Assembly: GCA_902514665.1 (NCBI GenBank)
Contig: CABXRS010000009.1
Coordinates: 1-41,844 of the forward strand
Length of the DNA: 41,844 nt
From: an uncultured Pelagibacteraceae bacterium
GTDB taxonomy: Bacteria > Pseudomonadota > Alphaproteobacteria > Pelagibacterales > Pelagibacteraceae
Direction of reading: 5' to 3'
The notes beneath the pieces are model-generated. The model worked only from the letters and a program-made list of their open reading frames with translations. It was not told the origin of the DNA and did no database searches. This document shows, piece after piece, positions 1-9,416 of the stretch. Made by a program: the position numbers and the translations under genes. Position 1 is the first letter of the stretch; each line of letters begins with the position of its first letter.

Positions 1-1076
1 CTTAAAATTCTCTTGAAATCTTCACTACTTAGGGCCTCTAGTTCAACTCTTATAGGCAGTCTTCCTTGAAGCTCTGGCAGTAGATCTGAAGGTTTTGCTA
101 GTTGAAATGCACCAGATGCTATGAATAATATATGGTCTGTTTTTATAGGCCCATGTTTTGTATTTACAGTTGTGCCTTCTATCAAAGGCAATAAATCTCT
201 CTGAACACCTTCACGGGATACGTCGCCACCAACTCTATCAGTTCTTGCTGAAATTTTATCAATTTCGTCTAAGAATACTATCCCATTATTTTCAGTTGAT
301 AGTTTTGCAGCTTTTATAATCTTATCTTGTTCAATTAATTTGTCTGACTCATCGTTAATTAAGATTTCATGAGACTCTTTGACACTCATTTTTCTTTTCT
401 TTTCTTTAGCTCCCATTGACTTACCAAGCATCTCTCCAATATTAATCATACCAACATTTGCACCAGGCATACCTGGGATTTCGAAAGACGTGCCACTAGA
501 GCCAGTATCACTCACTGAAATCTCTATTTCATTATTATCTAGATCACCGTTTCTAAGTCTTTTTCTGAAACTTTCTCTTGTCGCCATAGTGGCTTTTTTA
601 CCAACTAAAGCATCCAAGACTTTTTCCTCGGCAGCTTTTTGAGCTTGAGCAAAAACTTCTTTTCTCTTTTTAACTTTCTCCATTGCAATAGCAATTTCAA
701 TTAGATCTCTAACAATTTGTTCTACATCTCTTCCTACATATCCAACTTCAGTAAATCTAGTTGCCTCAACTTTTACAAAAGGTGCTTCAGCTAATTTTGA
801 AAGTCTTCTTGATATTTCAGTTTTTCCAACTCCTGTTGGCCCAATCATTAAAATATTTTTTGGTAAAACTTCATTTTTCATTTCTCCTTTAAGAGCTTGT
901 CTTCGCCATCTATTTCTAAGAGCGACAGCAACTGCCTTTTTGGCTTTGTTTTGTCCAACCACAAATCTATCTAATTCAGAGACAATTTCTCTTGGAGAAA
1001 GAGAGCTAACTAATGATGCTTCTTCTTCACTTTTTTTATCTTTTGGAACTAGTGGGGTTACGTTTGAATTTTCCAT
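1..1076 (-). CDS. hslU: HslU, ATPase subunit of the HslVU protease (3' end outside window)
   Basis: AAA+ unfoldase that caps the HslV peptidase in the cytoplasm, unfolding substrates and feeding them in. The frame is open from the ATG at 1076-1074 to the window edge, giving about 358 codons; the family is about 435-450 residues, so roughly the last 80 are missing. Visible are the [16 protein letters not shown] start, Walker A GPTGVGKT at residues 79-86, a charged intermediate domain at about 110-230, and Walker B in [11 protein letters not shown]. The start overlaps the hslV stop by one base (TAATG), which suggests translational coupling. About 25 extra, acidic and poorly conserved residues precede the usual SPREIV start. 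Identification is secure; only the 3' end is unseen. Confidence 0.96.
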   Translation of the reverse strand, partial: MENSNVTPLVPKDKKSEEEASLVSSLSPREIVSELDRFVVGQNKAKKAVAVALRNRWRRQALKGEMKNEVLPKNILMIGPTGVGKTEISRRLSKLAEAPFVKVEATRFTEVGYVGRDVEQIVRDLIEIAIAMEKVKKRKEVFAQAQKAAEEKVLDALVGKKATMATRESFRKRLRNGDLDNNEIEISVSDTGSSGTSFEIPGMPGANVGMINIGEMLGKSMGAKEKKRKMSVKESHEILINDESDKLIEQDKIIKAAKLSTENNGIVFLDEIDKISARTDRVGGDVSREGVQRDLLPLIEGTTVNTKHGPIKTDHILFIASGAFQLAKPSDLLPELQGRLPIRVELEALSSEDFKRIL

Positions 1077-1591
1077 TATATTTTGTGAACCTTAATATTA
1101 TCATTTGTGAAAACACAGATTTCCGATGCAACCTTAATCGCCTTTTTTGCAACTTCTTCCGCAGACATATCTGTGTCCATTAAAACTTTTCCTGCAGCTA
1201 GAGCATAATTTCCACCCGAACCAATACCAATTACATCACCTTCAGGCTCAAGAACATCACCTGTTCCAGATATTATGTAGCTATTTTCTTTATCTCCTAT
1301 GGCCATTAATGCCTCTAATCTTCTCAAATATTTATCTGTTCTCCAATCTTTTGCTAATTCAACAGCAGCTCTTGATAAATTACCAGCATGCTTTTCTATT
1401 TTTGCTTCCAATCTTTCAAACAAAGTTAATGCATCAGCAGTAGAACCTGCAAAACCAGCGACAACATCTCTTTTTTCAATTTTTCTGACCTTTGACGCAG
1501 TGCTTTTTACAACTGTATTTCCCATACTAACCTGGCCATCACCTGCAACTACGACTTCATTATTTTTTCTGACTAGTACAATTGTGGTCAT
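1076..1591 (-). CDS. hslV: HslV, peptidase subunit of the HslVU protease
   Basis: Proteasome-like threonine peptidase of the HslVU complex. The protein starts [20 protein letters not shown]; removal of Met exposes Thr2 as the catalytic nucleophile, which fixes this start. [46 protein letters not shown] and [14 protein letters not shown] match the family closely. The length of 171 residues is normal. It is the first gene of an hslVU operon on the minus strand, diverging from hisB across an 88-nt gap. Family knowledge: HslV forms a dodecamer of two hexameric rings activated by HslU. Confidence 0.97.
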   Translation of the reverse strand: MTTIVLVRKNNEVVVAGDGQVSMGNTVVKSTASKVRKIEKRDVVAGFAGSTADALTLFERLEAKIEKHAGNLSRAAVELAKDWRTDKYLRRLEALMAIGDKENSYIISGTGDVLEPEGDVIGIGSGGNYALAAGKVLMDTDMSAEEVAKKAIKVASEICVFTNDNIKVHKI

Positions 1592-1617
1592 AATGAATAA
1601 ATGGTAATTATTTTTGA

Positions 1618-1628
1618 TACTTCAAGTA
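1618..1628. repeat. Palindrome TACTTCAAGTA in the hslV-hisB divergent gap
   Basis: A perfect 5+1+5 palindrome, followed at about 1629-1648 by a run of imperfect 6-bp direct repeats (GATACT, GATATT, GATATA). It lies between the divergent starts of hslV and hisB, where an operator could sit. No regulator can be named from sequence, and in such AT-rich DNA a chance palindrome of this size is possible. Confidence 0.35.
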
Positions 1629-1640
1629 CTGATACTGATA

Positions 1641-1669
1641 TTGATATAGTAGGATTATGTATGTATACC
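1641..1669 (+). promoter_or_regulatory. Candidate promoter for the his cluster
   Basis: A TTGATA -35 at 1641-1646 and TATACC -10 at 1664-1669 are separated by 17 bp. A start about seven bases further on would give only a few untranslated bases before the hisB ATG at 1680. The -10 matches four of six consensus bases, so this is a plausible but weak call in AT-rich sequence. Confidence 0.3.
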
Positions 1670-1679
1670 TCTAAAATAT

Positions 1680-2270
1680 ATGGCTAGAAAAGGAAAAGTA
1701 TCTCGAAAAACAAAAGAAACCAGCATCAGTGTTGAAGTCAATATTGATGGCAAGGGTCAGTACAAAATTGATACTGGAATTGGTTTCTTAGATCATATGT
1801 TGGAGCAATTATCAAAACACTCCCTTATTGATTTAAAAGTTAAAGCAAAAGGAGACACACATATCGATCTTCACCACACTACTGAAGACACAGGTATTGC
1901 AATCGGTGAAGCTTTAAAAAAAGCTGCCAAAAAATTTGTTGGTATCAAACGTTATGCTCATAGAGTTATTCCAATGGATGAAACTTTAACTAGAGTTGCG
2001 TTAGATGTTTCAAATAGACCTTATTTGATTTGGAAAGTGAAATTGAAAGTTGAAAAACTTGGTGAAATGGATACAGAATTATTCAAAGAATGGTTTCAAG
2101 CTTTTTCTCAATCTGCAGGTATTACTTTACATGTTGAAAATATTTATGGAGATAACAGTCACCATATTATTGAGTCTTGTTATAAAGGCTTAGCGAGATC
2201 TTTAAGAGATGCTTTGGAGATGGATCCTAGAAATAAAAAAAGCATTCCATCAACTAAAGGCTCATTATAA
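1680..2270 (+). CDS. hisB: Imidazoleglycerol-phosphate dehydratase
   Basis: Catalyses dehydration of imidazole-glycerol phosphate to imidazole-acetol phosphate in histidine synthesis. The 196 residues match the monofunctional bacterial enzyme and carry no phosphatase domain. The metal-binding signatures are clear: [27 protein letters not shown] and [23 protein letters not shown], supplying the His/Glu ligands of the di-manganese site. It opens the plus-strand his cluster, five bases before hisH. The start is supported by the conserved beginning of the domain shortly after it; no strong Shine-Dalgarno sequence is seen. Confidence 0.97.
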   Translation: MARKGKVSRKTKETSISVEVNIDGKGQYKIDTGIGFLDHMLEQLSKHSLIDLKVKAKGDTHIDLHHTTEDTGIAIGEALKKAAKKFVGIKRYAHRVIPMDETLTRVALDVSNRPYLIWKVKLKVEKLGEMDTELFKEWFQAFSQSAGITLHVENIYGDNSHHIIESCYKGLARSLRDALEMDPRNKKSIPSTKGSL

Positions 2271-2275
2271 GTTTA

Positions 2276-2902
2276 ATGAATGTCACAATTGTTGATTATA
2301 ATTCAGGCAATATAAGCTCGGTAATAAATTCTTTTAAGGAAGCTGCAAAAGATAAGGTAAGTATCGAGGTAACTTCTGATTTAAACAAGATTAGGACTAG
2401 TGATAAAGTTGTACTGCCAGGGCAGGGTTCGTTTAAAAGTTGTGTTGAAGCTCTAAACAGTATCAATGGATTGGTTGATACTTTGAATGAATTTGCCATA
2501 ACAAATAAAAAGCCACTTCTTGGAATTTGTGTTGGATTACAAATGTTTGCAGATATTGGTTATGAGGAAACCGAGACTAAAGGTTTAGGTTGGATATCTG
2601 GGAAGGTGTATAAAATAGATAGCCAAAATGGTAAATTTAAACTTCCACATATTGGTTGGAACGAATTAAATATTATTAAAGAAAGTAAGATTTTTAAAGG
2701 TATAAAAAATAATTCGCATATGTATTTTGTGCACAGTTATGAACTCATCCCTGAAGACAGAAGTGTAGTATCAGCTACAACTGAGTATTCATCAAATATT
2801 GTTTGTTCAATAGAAAAAGAAAACATATTTGGAACCCAATTCCATCCCGAGAAAAGTGACAAAATTGGTCTTAAAATAATTGACAACTTTATTAATCTTT
2901 AA
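2276..2902 (+). CDS. hisH: Imidazole glycerol phosphate synthase, glutaminase subunit
   Basis: Class I glutamine amidotransferase that hydrolyses glutamine and channels ammonia to HisF. The catalytic triad is visible: Cys85 in LLGICVGLQM, and His190 and Glu192 in GTQFHPEKS. The oxyanion-strand motif appears as VVLPGQGSF. The length of 208 residues is normal. Its partner HisF is encoded downstream in the same cluster. It ends directly against the ATG of a short lipoprotein-like ORF, with no spacer. Confidence 0.97.
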   Translation: MNVTIVDYNSGNISSVINSFKEAAKDKVSIEVTSDLNKIRTSDKVVLPGQGSFKSCVEALNSINGLVDTLNEFAITNKKPLLGICVGLQMFADIGYEETETKGLGWISGKVYKIDSQNGKFKLPHIGWNELNIIKESKIFKGIKNNSHMYFVHSYELIPEDRSVVSATTEYSSNIVCSIEKENIFGTQFHPEKSDKIGLKIIDNFINL

Positions 2903-2995
2903 ATGAAATATCTTGTATGTATCATGCTATTTTTTTTCTACGCCTGTCAAAGTACAAACGTGACTGAGGATATAAAAAAAAATAAAAATATTTAA
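2903..2995 (+). CDS. Candidate 30-residue small lipoprotein between hisH and hisA
   Basis: ATG directly follows the hisH stop. The 30-residue product begins MKYLVCIMLFFFYAC, a short basic start, a hydrophobic stretch and a Cys at 15, resembling a lipoprotein signal with an imperfect lipobox (FYA-C; Leu would be usual at -3). The remaining 15 residues are polar (QSTNVTEDIKKNKNI). After the TAA at 2993-2995 the same frame restarts at an ATG (2996) and runs 13 more codons to a TGA that overlaps the hisA ATG (ATGA at 3034-3037). It may be a real mini-lipoprotein, a slightly longer one cut by a nonsense codon, or chance. I do not recognise the family. Confidence 0.45.
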   Translation: MKYLVCIMLFFFYACQSTNVTEDIKKNKNI

Positions 2996-3033
2996 ATGAA
3001 GGTAAAAACTGAACCAAGCATTAAAATAAAAAA

Positions 3034-3759
3034 ATGAAAATATTTCCAGCTATAGACATCAAAGATAAAAAGTGTGTTAGGTTAATTAAAGGAGATTTCG
3101 ATAATAAAACTGAATATGAAATGTCTCCAATGGAGCAAGCCGGCAAATATAAAGAGTATGGTTTTAAAAATTTACATATGGTAGATCTAGATGGAGCTTT
3201 AACTGGTGAAACCGTAAATTTAAATATTATCCAAGAAATAGTTAAGAAATTTGATTTAAAAATTGAAGTAGGGGGTGGGGTTAGAAGTATTGATAGTATT
3301 AAAAAATACGCTGATGTTGGTGTTGAAAAAGTGATTTTAGGTAGTGCCGCTATAAAGGATAAAAACTTTTTGAAGGAAGCTTGTGAAAAATTTCCAAATC
3401 AAATTGCCTTAAGTTTAGATGCTAAAAATGGATACTTATCTGTGTCTGGCTGGAAAGAAAATTCTAATCAATTAACTTTAGATTTTTTAAAAGAGGTTAA
3501 TGATTTCGGTGTAAGCAGATTGATTTATACTGACATTAATCAGGATGGAATGAAACAAGGACCAAATTTTGTGGAAACTTATAAAGTTGCTGACACTTCT
3601 ACTTGTCCAGTCATAATATCTGGTGGTGTCTCTTCGATTGACGATATTAAAAAGGCCAAAGAATTAAATAACAAAAATATTGAAGGTATTATAGTCGGAA
3701 AAGCCATATACGATGGTGATATTAATTTAGACGAACTAGTTAAGGAATTAGATGCTTAA
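3034..3759 (+). CDS. hisA: ProFAR isomerase (HisA)
   Basis: Isomerises N'-phosphoribosyl-formimino-AICAR phosphate (ProFAR to PRFAR) in histidine synthesis. The (beta/alpha)8 barrel is recognisable from [18 protein letters not shown] (catalytic Asp8), the first phosphate-binding loop VGGGVRS, LGSAA, the second half-barrel [12 protein letters not shown] and the last loop ISGGVSS. The length of 241 residues is typical. The last eight bases overlap the start of hisF, indicating tight coupling. Upstream lies the short lipoprotein-like reading frame. Confidence 0.97.
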   Translation: MKIFPAIDIKDKKCVRLIKGDFDNKTEYEMSPMEQAGKYKEYGFKNLHMVDLDGALTGETVNLNIIQEIVKKFDLKIEVGGGVRSIDSIKKYADVGVEKVILGSAAIKDKNFLKEACEKFPNQIALSLDAKNGYLSVSGWKENSNQLTLDFLKEVNDFGVSRLIYTDINQDGMKQGPNFVETYKVADTSTCPVIISGGVSSIDDIKKAKELNNKNIEGIIVGKAIYDGDINLDELVKELDA

Positions 3760-4504
3760 AAATAGAATAATACCTTGTTTGGATGTTAAAAACGGTCGTG
3801 TAGTGAAGGGTATTAACTTTGTAGACTTAAAGGATGCAGGAGATCCTGTTGAGCAAGCCAAGATTTACTCTAATGGTGGTGCAGATGAAATTTGTTTTTT
3901 AGATATAACTGCCTCAAATGAAAATAGAGATACTATTTATGAAGTTGTTGATAAAACTTCTAAGAAATGTTTTGTACCATTAACGGTTGGAGGTGGTGTA
4001 AGAAGTGTTGAAGATATTAATAAACTACTTAATTGTGGAGCAGATAAAGTATCAATTAATACTGCTGCAGTTCAAAATGTTAAAGTAGTTGAGGACAGTT
4101 CAAGAAAGTTTGGCTCACAATGTATTGTGGTTGCAATTGATGCAAAGAGAAACAATGATGGATGGGAAATTTTTACTCATGGGGGAAGAAATCCAACAGG
4201 AATAAATGCATTGGAATTTGCTTCTAAAATGGAGAAGTGTGGAGCTGGAGAGCTTTTAGTTACCTCTATGGACAAAGATGGAACTCAGTCAGGATATGAT
4301 ATTGAGTTAATGCAAAAAATATCGTCAAGGGTGAATATTCCTGTGATTGCATCTGGTGGAGTTGGAACTTTAGATCACTTGGTTGAAGGAATAAAATCAG
4401 GTGCAAGCGCTGTTTTAGCTGCATCTATATTTCACTATGGTACTTATTCAATTAATGAGGCTAAGCAATATTTGGCTTCAAAAGATATACCTGTTAGGAT
4501 TTGA
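3752..4504 (+). CDS. hisF: Imidazole glycerol phosphate synthase, cyclase subunit
   Basis: Uses ammonia from HisH and PRFAR to make imidazole-glycerol phosphate and AICAR. The start [16 protein letters not shown] contains catalytic Asp11; the second catalytic Asp is in VVAIDAKRN. Phosphate-binding loops VGGGVRS and ASGGVG are intact, as is the [13 protein letters not shown] segment. The length of 250 residues is normal. AICAR released here enters purine synthesis, and purH is encoded elsewhere in this window. hisE follows after one base. Confidence 0.97.
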   Translation: MLKNRIIPCLDVKNGRVVKGINFVDLKDAGDPVEQAKIYSNGGADEICFLDITASNENRDTIYEVVDKTSKKCFVPLTVGGGVRSVEDINKLLNCGADKVSINTAAVQNVKVVEDSSRKFGSQCIVVAIDAKRNNDGWEIFTHGGRNPTGINALEFASKMEKCGAGELLVTSMDKDGTQSGYDIELMQKISSRVNIPVIASGGVGTLDHLVEGIKSGASAVLAASIFHYGTYSINEAKQYLASKDIPVRI

Positions 4505-4505
4505 T

Positions 4506-4778
4506 ATGTTAAAAATTTTAGAAGATCTTGTGATCCTTGCACGAGAACGTAGAAGTAATCCTGTTGAAGGCTCATACACTAATAGACTTTTAGAAGATAA
4601 ATCTTTAGCGAGAGAAAAAGTTTTAGAAGAGATTAATGAGTTAATTGAAGCTGTAGAACAAAATACAAATAAAATTCATGAAGCTGCAGATGTTCTTTAT
4701 CACCTAATTATTTATCTTGAAAAAAATGGAATACATATTGAAGAGGTGATGAAAGAATTGGATAGTAGAAAAAAATAA
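4506..4778 (+). CDS. hisE: Phosphoribosyl-ATP pyrophosphohydrolase
   Basis: Hydrolyses phosphoribosyl-ATP to phosphoribosyl-AMP and pyrophosphate, the second step of histidine synthesis. The 90-residue all-alpha MazG-like fold shows REKVLEEINELIEAV and HEAADVLYHLIIYL, which contain the acidic Mg-binding residues of the family. I chose ATG 4506 because it is one base after the hisF stop and gives the usual length; an in-frame start at 4437 would add 23 unrelated residues inside hisF. No fused HisI domain is present. Confidence 0.95.
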   Translation: MLKILEDLVILARERRSNPVEGSYTNRLLEDKSLAREKVLEEINELIEAVEQNTNKIHEAADVLYHLIIYLEKNGIHIEEVMKELDSRKK

Positions 4779-4782
4779 AAAA

Positions 4783-5148
4783 ATGGCCTACGATGACAGT
4801 AATATTTTTGCTAAAATTTTAAGAGGGGAGATACCTTGTAATAAGATTTATGAGGATGAGTTTATCTTATCCTTTCATGATATTAATCCACAAAAAAAAA
4901 TTCATGCCTTAGTAATTCCAAAAGGCAAATACATTGATTTAGATGATTTTAGTTTAAATGCTTCATCCGAAGAAATGGTAGGTTTGCTGAGGGGTATAAA
5001 TATAGTTGCAAAAAAACTTGGAATATCAACAGAAGTAGGCAAAGGCTATAGAGCTTTAACTAATATCAATGATCATGGTGGTCAAGAGGTTCCTCATTTA
5101 CATTTCCATCTTTTTGGAGGTGAAAGAGTTGGAAAAATGGTTGAGTGA
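4783..5148 (+). CDS. HIT-family nucleotide hydrolase (HinT-like)
   Basis: Small histidine-triad protein; family members hydrolyse AMP-linked substrates such as AMP-lysine or adenosine phosphoramidates. The signature H-x-H-x-H appears in VPHLHFHLFGG near residue 108, with the N-terminal IFAKILRGEIPCNKIYED typical of the HinT group and HALVIPK in the centre. The length of 121 residues is normal. It sits four bases after hisE, a frequent pairing in alphaproteobacteria, and its stop overlaps the GTG of the next gene (GTGA). The substrate here is not predictable. Confidence 0.92.
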   Translation: MAYDDSNIFAKILRGEIPCNKIYEDEFILSFHDINPQKKIHALVIPKGKYIDLDDFSLNASSEEMVGLLRGINIVAKKLGISTEVGKGYRALTNINDHGGQEVPHLHFHLFGGERVGKMVE

Positions 5149-5648
5149 CACAAGAAGTAAAAAGAAATTATCTAGAAATAAATTCTCTTGAAGATCTCAA
5201 TGAAGGATGTACCCCGAATTGTGATTATTCTCTTAACTTATTAGATCCAACTGACTTCCAGCTAAACAAATTTTTTTATAAAAGTATTGGAAATAAACAC
5301 AAATGGGTGGATAGATTAATTTGGAGTGAGGAGAAGTGGATAGATTATGTTTCAAATGAAAATGTTAAAACATACGTTTTAAAATACAAAGATGATCTAG
5401 TAGGCTTTTTTGAATTAATTCATCATCACAAGAATAAAGAAATTGAAATAGCTTATTTGGGTATATTAGAAGAATATCACAATAAAAAACTAGGATCATA
5501 TTTATTATCTGAAGCTATAAAAGAATCCTTCAAAAAAAACATTAACCGTGTTTGGGTCCATACTTGTACTTTGGATCATAAAAATGCTTTAAAAAATTAT
5601 TTAACAAGAGGGATGAAAATATTTAAAACTGAAATTATAAATATTTAA
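5145..5648 (+). CDS. GNAT-family N-acetyltransferase
   Basis: A GCN5-related acetyltransferase of unknown substrate, 167 residues. The core follows the fold: a central strand VGFFELIHHHKNKEIEIAYL, then LGILEEYHNKKLGSYLLSEA where the acetyl-CoA loop (usually Q/R-x-x-G-x-G/A) appears as K-K-L-G-S, then VWVHTCTLDHKNALKNYLTRGM, the common beta-bulge/Asn/Tyr segment. The start is GTG at 5145, inside the stop of the HIT gene, so translation is probably coupled. Its 3' end overlaps the convergent lolA stop by four bases. Confidence 0.85.
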   Translation: MTQEVKRNYLEINSLEDLNEGCTPNCDYSLNLLDPTDFQLNKFFYKSIGNKHKWVDRLIWSEEKWIDYVSNENVKTYVLKYKDDLVGFFELIHHHKNKEIEIAYLGILEEYHNKKLGSYLLSEAIKESFKKNINRVWVHTCTLDHKNALKNYLTRGMKIFKTEIINI

Positions 5649-6193
5649 TTTTGGCTTGGTAATTTAAATATATCATTTGTTATCACTCTATTTTTACGTA
5701 TTGAAGATATAAATGTTATATTAAAATTTTGGTATACATCCGTGTTTTGCCATCCAATTAAGTCAAAAGTTTTTTTATTAAAGAAAATATTAATTTCGAT
5801 ATCCTTTTCAATAATTGTATAATTGATTAAAGATCCGTCTACAATTCTTTCTTTCGAGTTATTGATTTTACTAATTAAAAAATTTTTATCTAAAATAAAA
5901 TTGAGTGGGGTTTTTTCAAGTGGATATCTATAATAACTTGTTATAGTTTTAACAACTAACGATTTTCCATTTGATACTAAAATTTTATTATTACTTCTTG
6001 CATATTCGCAAAATATTTTTTTAGGGTATTTTATAGTACAATTTCCATTTTCAATATTTCCATTAATATTTTGTTCAAATTTAAAGTCTAGATTTTTTAT
6101 ACCCTTTAAATTCTCAATTATTTTTTCTTTATTACTTGCTTTAACATTAGTAATTAAAGCTAAATAAAGTATGATAACAATATATCTAAACAT
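5645..6193 (-). CDS. lolA: LolA-like outer-membrane lipoprotein carrier
   Basis: Periplasmic chaperone expected to ferry lipoproteins from the inner membrane LolCDE complex to the outer membrane. A Sec signal peptide is evident (FRYIVIILYLALI, cleavage near NVKA-SN). The mature part starts with IIENLKGIKNLDFKFEQN, the family pattern, followed by CTIKYPKKIFCEYA and the long beta-rich region. The length of 182 residues fits. It overlaps the ftsK stop by one base (TAATG), the ftsK-lolA order common in proteobacteria. Two Cys (in NCTIKY and IFCEYA) might form a disulfide. Confidence 0.88.
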   Translation of the reverse strand: MFRYIVIILYLALITNVKASNKEKIIENLKGIKNLDFKFEQNINGNIENGNCTIKYPKKIFCEYARSNNKILVSNGKSLVVKTITSYYRYPLEKTPLNFILDKNFLISKINNSKERIVDGSLINYTIIEKDIEINIFFNKKTFDLIGWQNTDVYQNFNITFISSIRKNRVITNDIFKLPSQN

Positions 6194-8277
6194 TAAAGAA
6201 CGTCTCTTTTACCAACATGATTAGCTTTGCTGACTACGCCGTTTGCTTCCATCATGTCAATAATTCTTGCAGCTCTATTATATCCTATTTGAAGTTTTCT
6301 CTGTAAAAAAGATGTGGAAGCTTTACCTTCTGATCTAATTATTTCTAAAGCTTGCTGGTATAGCTCATCTTTATCACTTTGATTAGGACTATCACCAATT
6401 TCTTTTTCATCTGCAAAATTTAATATTTCATCAACATAATCTGGTTCTGCTTGTGATCTTAAAAAGCTGTTAATTTTTTCTATTTCATTATCTGAGACAA
6501 AAGGTGCATGAATTCTGACTATCCGATTAGCAGAAGACATGTAAAGCATATCTCCTTTACCCAATAATTGTTCTGCTCCCTGTTCACCTAGGATTGTACG
6601 ACTGTCTATTTTAGAAGTAACCTGAAATGATATTCTTGTTGGAAAATTTGCTTTAATAGTTCCAGTAATTACATCAACGCTTGGTCTTTGGGTCGCCATA
6701 ATAATATGAATTCCAGCAGCTCTTGCCATTTGTGAAAGTTTTTGAATATAATTTTCAATTTCCTTACCTGCCACCAACATTAAGTCAGACATTTCATCTA
6801 CCACTACAACAATATAAGGCATTGGAAGCTTATGTTTTGAGTTGTATCCATCTATATTTCTTACACCTTCTTTGGTCATTAGCCTGTATCTGCTTTCCAT
6901 TTCTTTAACTACCCACCCAAGTACAGATGCAGCTTTTTTTGCTTCAGTTATTACTGGACATAATAAATGCGGAATGCCCTCGTATGTTGATAGTTCAAGC
7001 ATTTTTGGATCAATTAATATGAATTTGCATTTATCAGGAGTGTGTCGATAAAGTAGAGACAGTATGATTGTATTGATACAAACTGATTTTCCTGATCCAG
7101 TAGTCCCAGCAATTAGTAAGTGAGGCATTGAAAACAAGTCTCCAACAATAGGTTTACCTGATATACTTTTACCAAGTGCTATAGGCAATTTTATCTCCTT
7201 CTTTTTAAAATCTTTAGTGTTTAATATCTCACTTAGATAAACATTTTCTCTTGAGTTGTTTGGTAGTTCTATCCCAATTGTATTACTACCTGGTATGGTT
7301 GCTATTCTTGCAGACTCTGAGCTTGTATTTCGAGCAATATCATCTGATAAATTAATTATTTTAGAAACTTTAACTCCTGCTGCTGGTTCAAATTCATTAA
7401 GAGTTACCACTGGACCATGACTTACTTCTTTTATTTTACCATTCACACCAAAGTCCAATAGAATTTTTTCTAAAAATTCTGAATTATGGGATTCGCTTTG
7501 ATCAAAATTTTCTCTTTCTTTTTTGGTTGGAACTTTCAATAAATCAAAACTTGGAAGTTTAAATTTTATTTTATCACTAATTTTATTTTCAGCTTTTATA
7601 AAGGGAAGATCTTCTTGGATAAGGTTTTTTATTTCATCTTGAGGAATATATTCGTTTATAACTTCATTTTTATTAGTGTAATTTCTTTCTTCTTTCTTAA
7701 AAAAGAAATTCAAAATTTTTATACATGAATTATAAAACTTTATTGGATTAAAATTTACACTAATTAAGAATATTAAGAATATTAAAAATATTAATACGTA
7801 AAATGAAATTATTTTATTAATTTCAACTAATGAAATTAAAAAAGTTTGGTTAAAATAATTTCCAACAAAACCACCATTACCATTTATGTAAAGTGTAAAA
7901 GCATCAGAATAAAAATAGCTAAAAAAAAGAGACCCAAATATACAATAAATTATGGTAAAGAATACGTTTTCTAAAAATAGAAAAAATTCTTTAAGTCTAA
8001 ATATATTAATGCCAGTCAAGATCAGTGTTAAAGATATTAAATAAGAAATCAGCCCTACTGATTGAAAAAATAAATCTGAAATAAAGCTACCATAGAAACC
8101 TAACAAATTTCTAATTTCTGTATTTTCTGGAAATATGAAGTTTGGATCTTCTGGAGAATACGTAATCAGTGAAATAAGTAATAAGGTCCCTGATGTAAAA
8201 ACAATAATGCCAAATATCTCTGCCACACGTTTTATTGTGAAATTAAGTAATAAATTAGCTGTTTTCTTAATATCCAT
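6193..8277 (-). CDS. ftsK: DNA translocase FtsK
   Basis: Septum-anchored, ATP-driven DNA pump that moves chromosome termini and activates XerCD at dif. Four membrane helices occupy about residues 18-178 and a short linker about 190-255 (much shorter than in E. coli). The motor holds Walker A GTTGSGKS at 391-398, Walker B VVVDEMSDL at about 491-499 and QMARAAGIHIIMATQRPS. The C-terminal winged-helix gamma domain (about 630-694, with FLQRKLQIGYNRAARIIDMME) is intact and should read KOPS sites. The length of 694 residues is at the small end of the family. It is co-transcribed with lolA. Confidence 0.97.
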   Translation of the reverse strand: MDIKKTANLLLNFTIKRVAEIFGIIVFTSGTLLLISLITYSPEDPNFIFPENTEIRNLLGFYGSFISDLFFQSVGLISYLISLTLILTGINIFRLKEFFLFLENVFFTIIYCIFGSLFFSYFYSDAFTLYINGNGGFVGNYFNQTFLISLVEINKIISFYVLIFLIFLIFLISVNFNPIKFYNSCIKILNFFFKKEERNYTNKNEVINEYIPQDEIKNLIQEDLPFIKAENKISDKIKFKLPSFDLLKVPTKKERENFDQSESHNSEFLEKILLDFGVNGKIKEVSHGPVVTLNEFEPAAGVKVSKIINLSDDIARNTSSESARIATIPGSNTIGIELPNNSRENVYLSEILNTKDFKKKEIKLPIALGKSISGKPIVGDLFSMPHLLIAGTTGSGKSVCINTIILSLLYRHTPDKCKFILIDPKMLELSTYEGIPHLLCPVITEAKKAASVLGWVVKEMESRYRLMTKEGVRNIDGYNSKHKLPMPYIVVVVDEMSDLMLVAGKEIENYIQKLSQMARAAGIHIIMATQRPSVDVITGTIKANFPTRISFQVTSKIDSRTILGEQGAEQLLGKGDMLYMSSANRIVRIHAPFVSDNEIEKINSFLRSQAEPDYVDEILNFADEKEIGDSPNQSDKDELYQQALEIIRSEGKASTSFLQRKLQIGYNRAARIIDMMEANGVVSKANHVGKRDVL

Positions 8278-8337
8278 ATATGAATCAATTTAATCACTTT
8301 GTATCATCTAATTTTTATTGTTAAAATTAAAAATAAT

Positions 8338-9414
8338 ATGAGAGTTTGTATAATAGGCGCTGGCTTATCGAGTTATACTTTAGCAAAAGCTTTAGTAAAT
8401 CAAAACATACATGTAGATATTGTATCACAAAAAAAATTTAATTTATTAGACAAGTCAAGAACAATCGGCATTTCCAAAAGCAATATTGATTTTTTTAATA
8501 ATTCAATAATTAATCTAGATAAGATTTCTTGGAAGTTAAAAAAAATAGAAATATTCACTGATAATTTAACTAAAGAAAAATTAATTAATTTTGAAAATAA
8601 TAAAACTGAGCTTTTTTCTATAGTAAAGAATTATAAACTTTATGAGCTTTTAAAAAAAAGTTTATCTAAAAGTAAATATTTCAAAAAAATTAATTTCAAA
8701 AAAAAATTTGATCTCATAAAAAATTACAACCTTGTGATTAATACAGATCATTCTAATTATATAACTAAAAAATATTTTGATAAAAATATTATTAAGAAGT
8801 ACAATGCTTTAGCATACACTACAATTATTCATCATCAAAAAATTCAAAACGATGTAGCCATTCAAATTTTTACTAAGAGAGGTCCGTTAGCTTTTTTACC
8901 AATCTCTAATAGTGAGACATCGGTAGTTTATTCATTACATAAATTAAATAGAGAGAAAGATAGTCATATCATAGATTTAATAAACAAATACAATTTTAAA
9001 TACAAAATTAAAAATTTAAATCAAATAAAGTCCTTTGAACTTAAAAGTTTAAGTTTAAGATCTTATTTTCATAATAACATTTTAGCATTTGGCGATTTAT
9101 TGCACAGAGTTCACCCGCTTGCTGGCCAGGGTTTTAATATGACTATAAGAGATATTCAAATACTTTTGAATATTATAGAGAATAAAAAAAATTTGGGATT
9201 AGCTTTAGATAGTTCTGTAAATTTAGAATTAGAAAAAAAAATAAAACATAAAAATTTTATTTTCTCAAATGGAATTGATTTAATTCATGAATTTTTTAAT
9301 CTTGAGAGAAAAATGAATACTAATATTTTAAGCAGATCTGTTCAATTAGTTGTGAAAAATCAATCAATTAATAGACTATTTACAAAAATTGCGGATAAGG
9401 GAGTTACACTCTAA
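8338..9414 (+). CDS. UbiH/COQ6-family FAD monooxygenase (ubiquinone biosynthesis)
   Basis: A class A flavoprotein hydroxylase, 358 residues from ATG 8338. The N-terminal dinucleotide fold starts MRVCIIGAGLSSYTLAKAL, and the FAD-binding GD motif with the family signature is at LAFGDLLHRVHPLAGQGFNM. I prefer ATG 8338 over the in-frame ATG at 8299, which would put 13 non-conserved residues before the first strand. Such enzymes hydroxylate the ubiquinone ring; UbiH, UbiI, UbiF or UbiL cannot be told apart from sequence alone. The neighbouring ftsK-lolA genes fit a core role. It is shorter and more Lys/Asn-rich than typical homologues. Confidence 0.85.
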   Translation: MRVCIIGAGLSSYTLAKALVNQNIHVDIVSQKKFNLLDKSRTIGISKSNIDFFNNSIINLDKISWKLKKIEIFTDNLTKEKLINFENNKTELFSIVKNYKLYELLKKSLSKSKYFKKINFKKKFDLIKNYNLVINTDHSNYITKKYFDKNIIKKYNALAYTTIIHHQKIQNDVAIQIFTKRGPLAFLPISNSETSVVYSLHKLNREKDSHIIDLINKYNFKYKIKNLNQIKSFELKSLSLRSYFHNNILAFGDLLHRVHPLAGQGFNMTIRDIQILLNIIENKKNLGLALDSSVNLELEKKIKHKNFIFSNGIDLIHEFFNLERKMNTNILSRSVQLVVKNQSINRLFTKIADKGVTL

Positions 9415-9416
9415 CT

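Noticed and set aside
1147-1607. Two plus-strand ORFs across hslV
   Set aside because: Antisense to HslV, which is certain from its motifs.
4437-4505. Longer hisE start at 4437
   Set aside because: It adds 23 unrelated residues inside hisF; ATG 4506 gives the family length.
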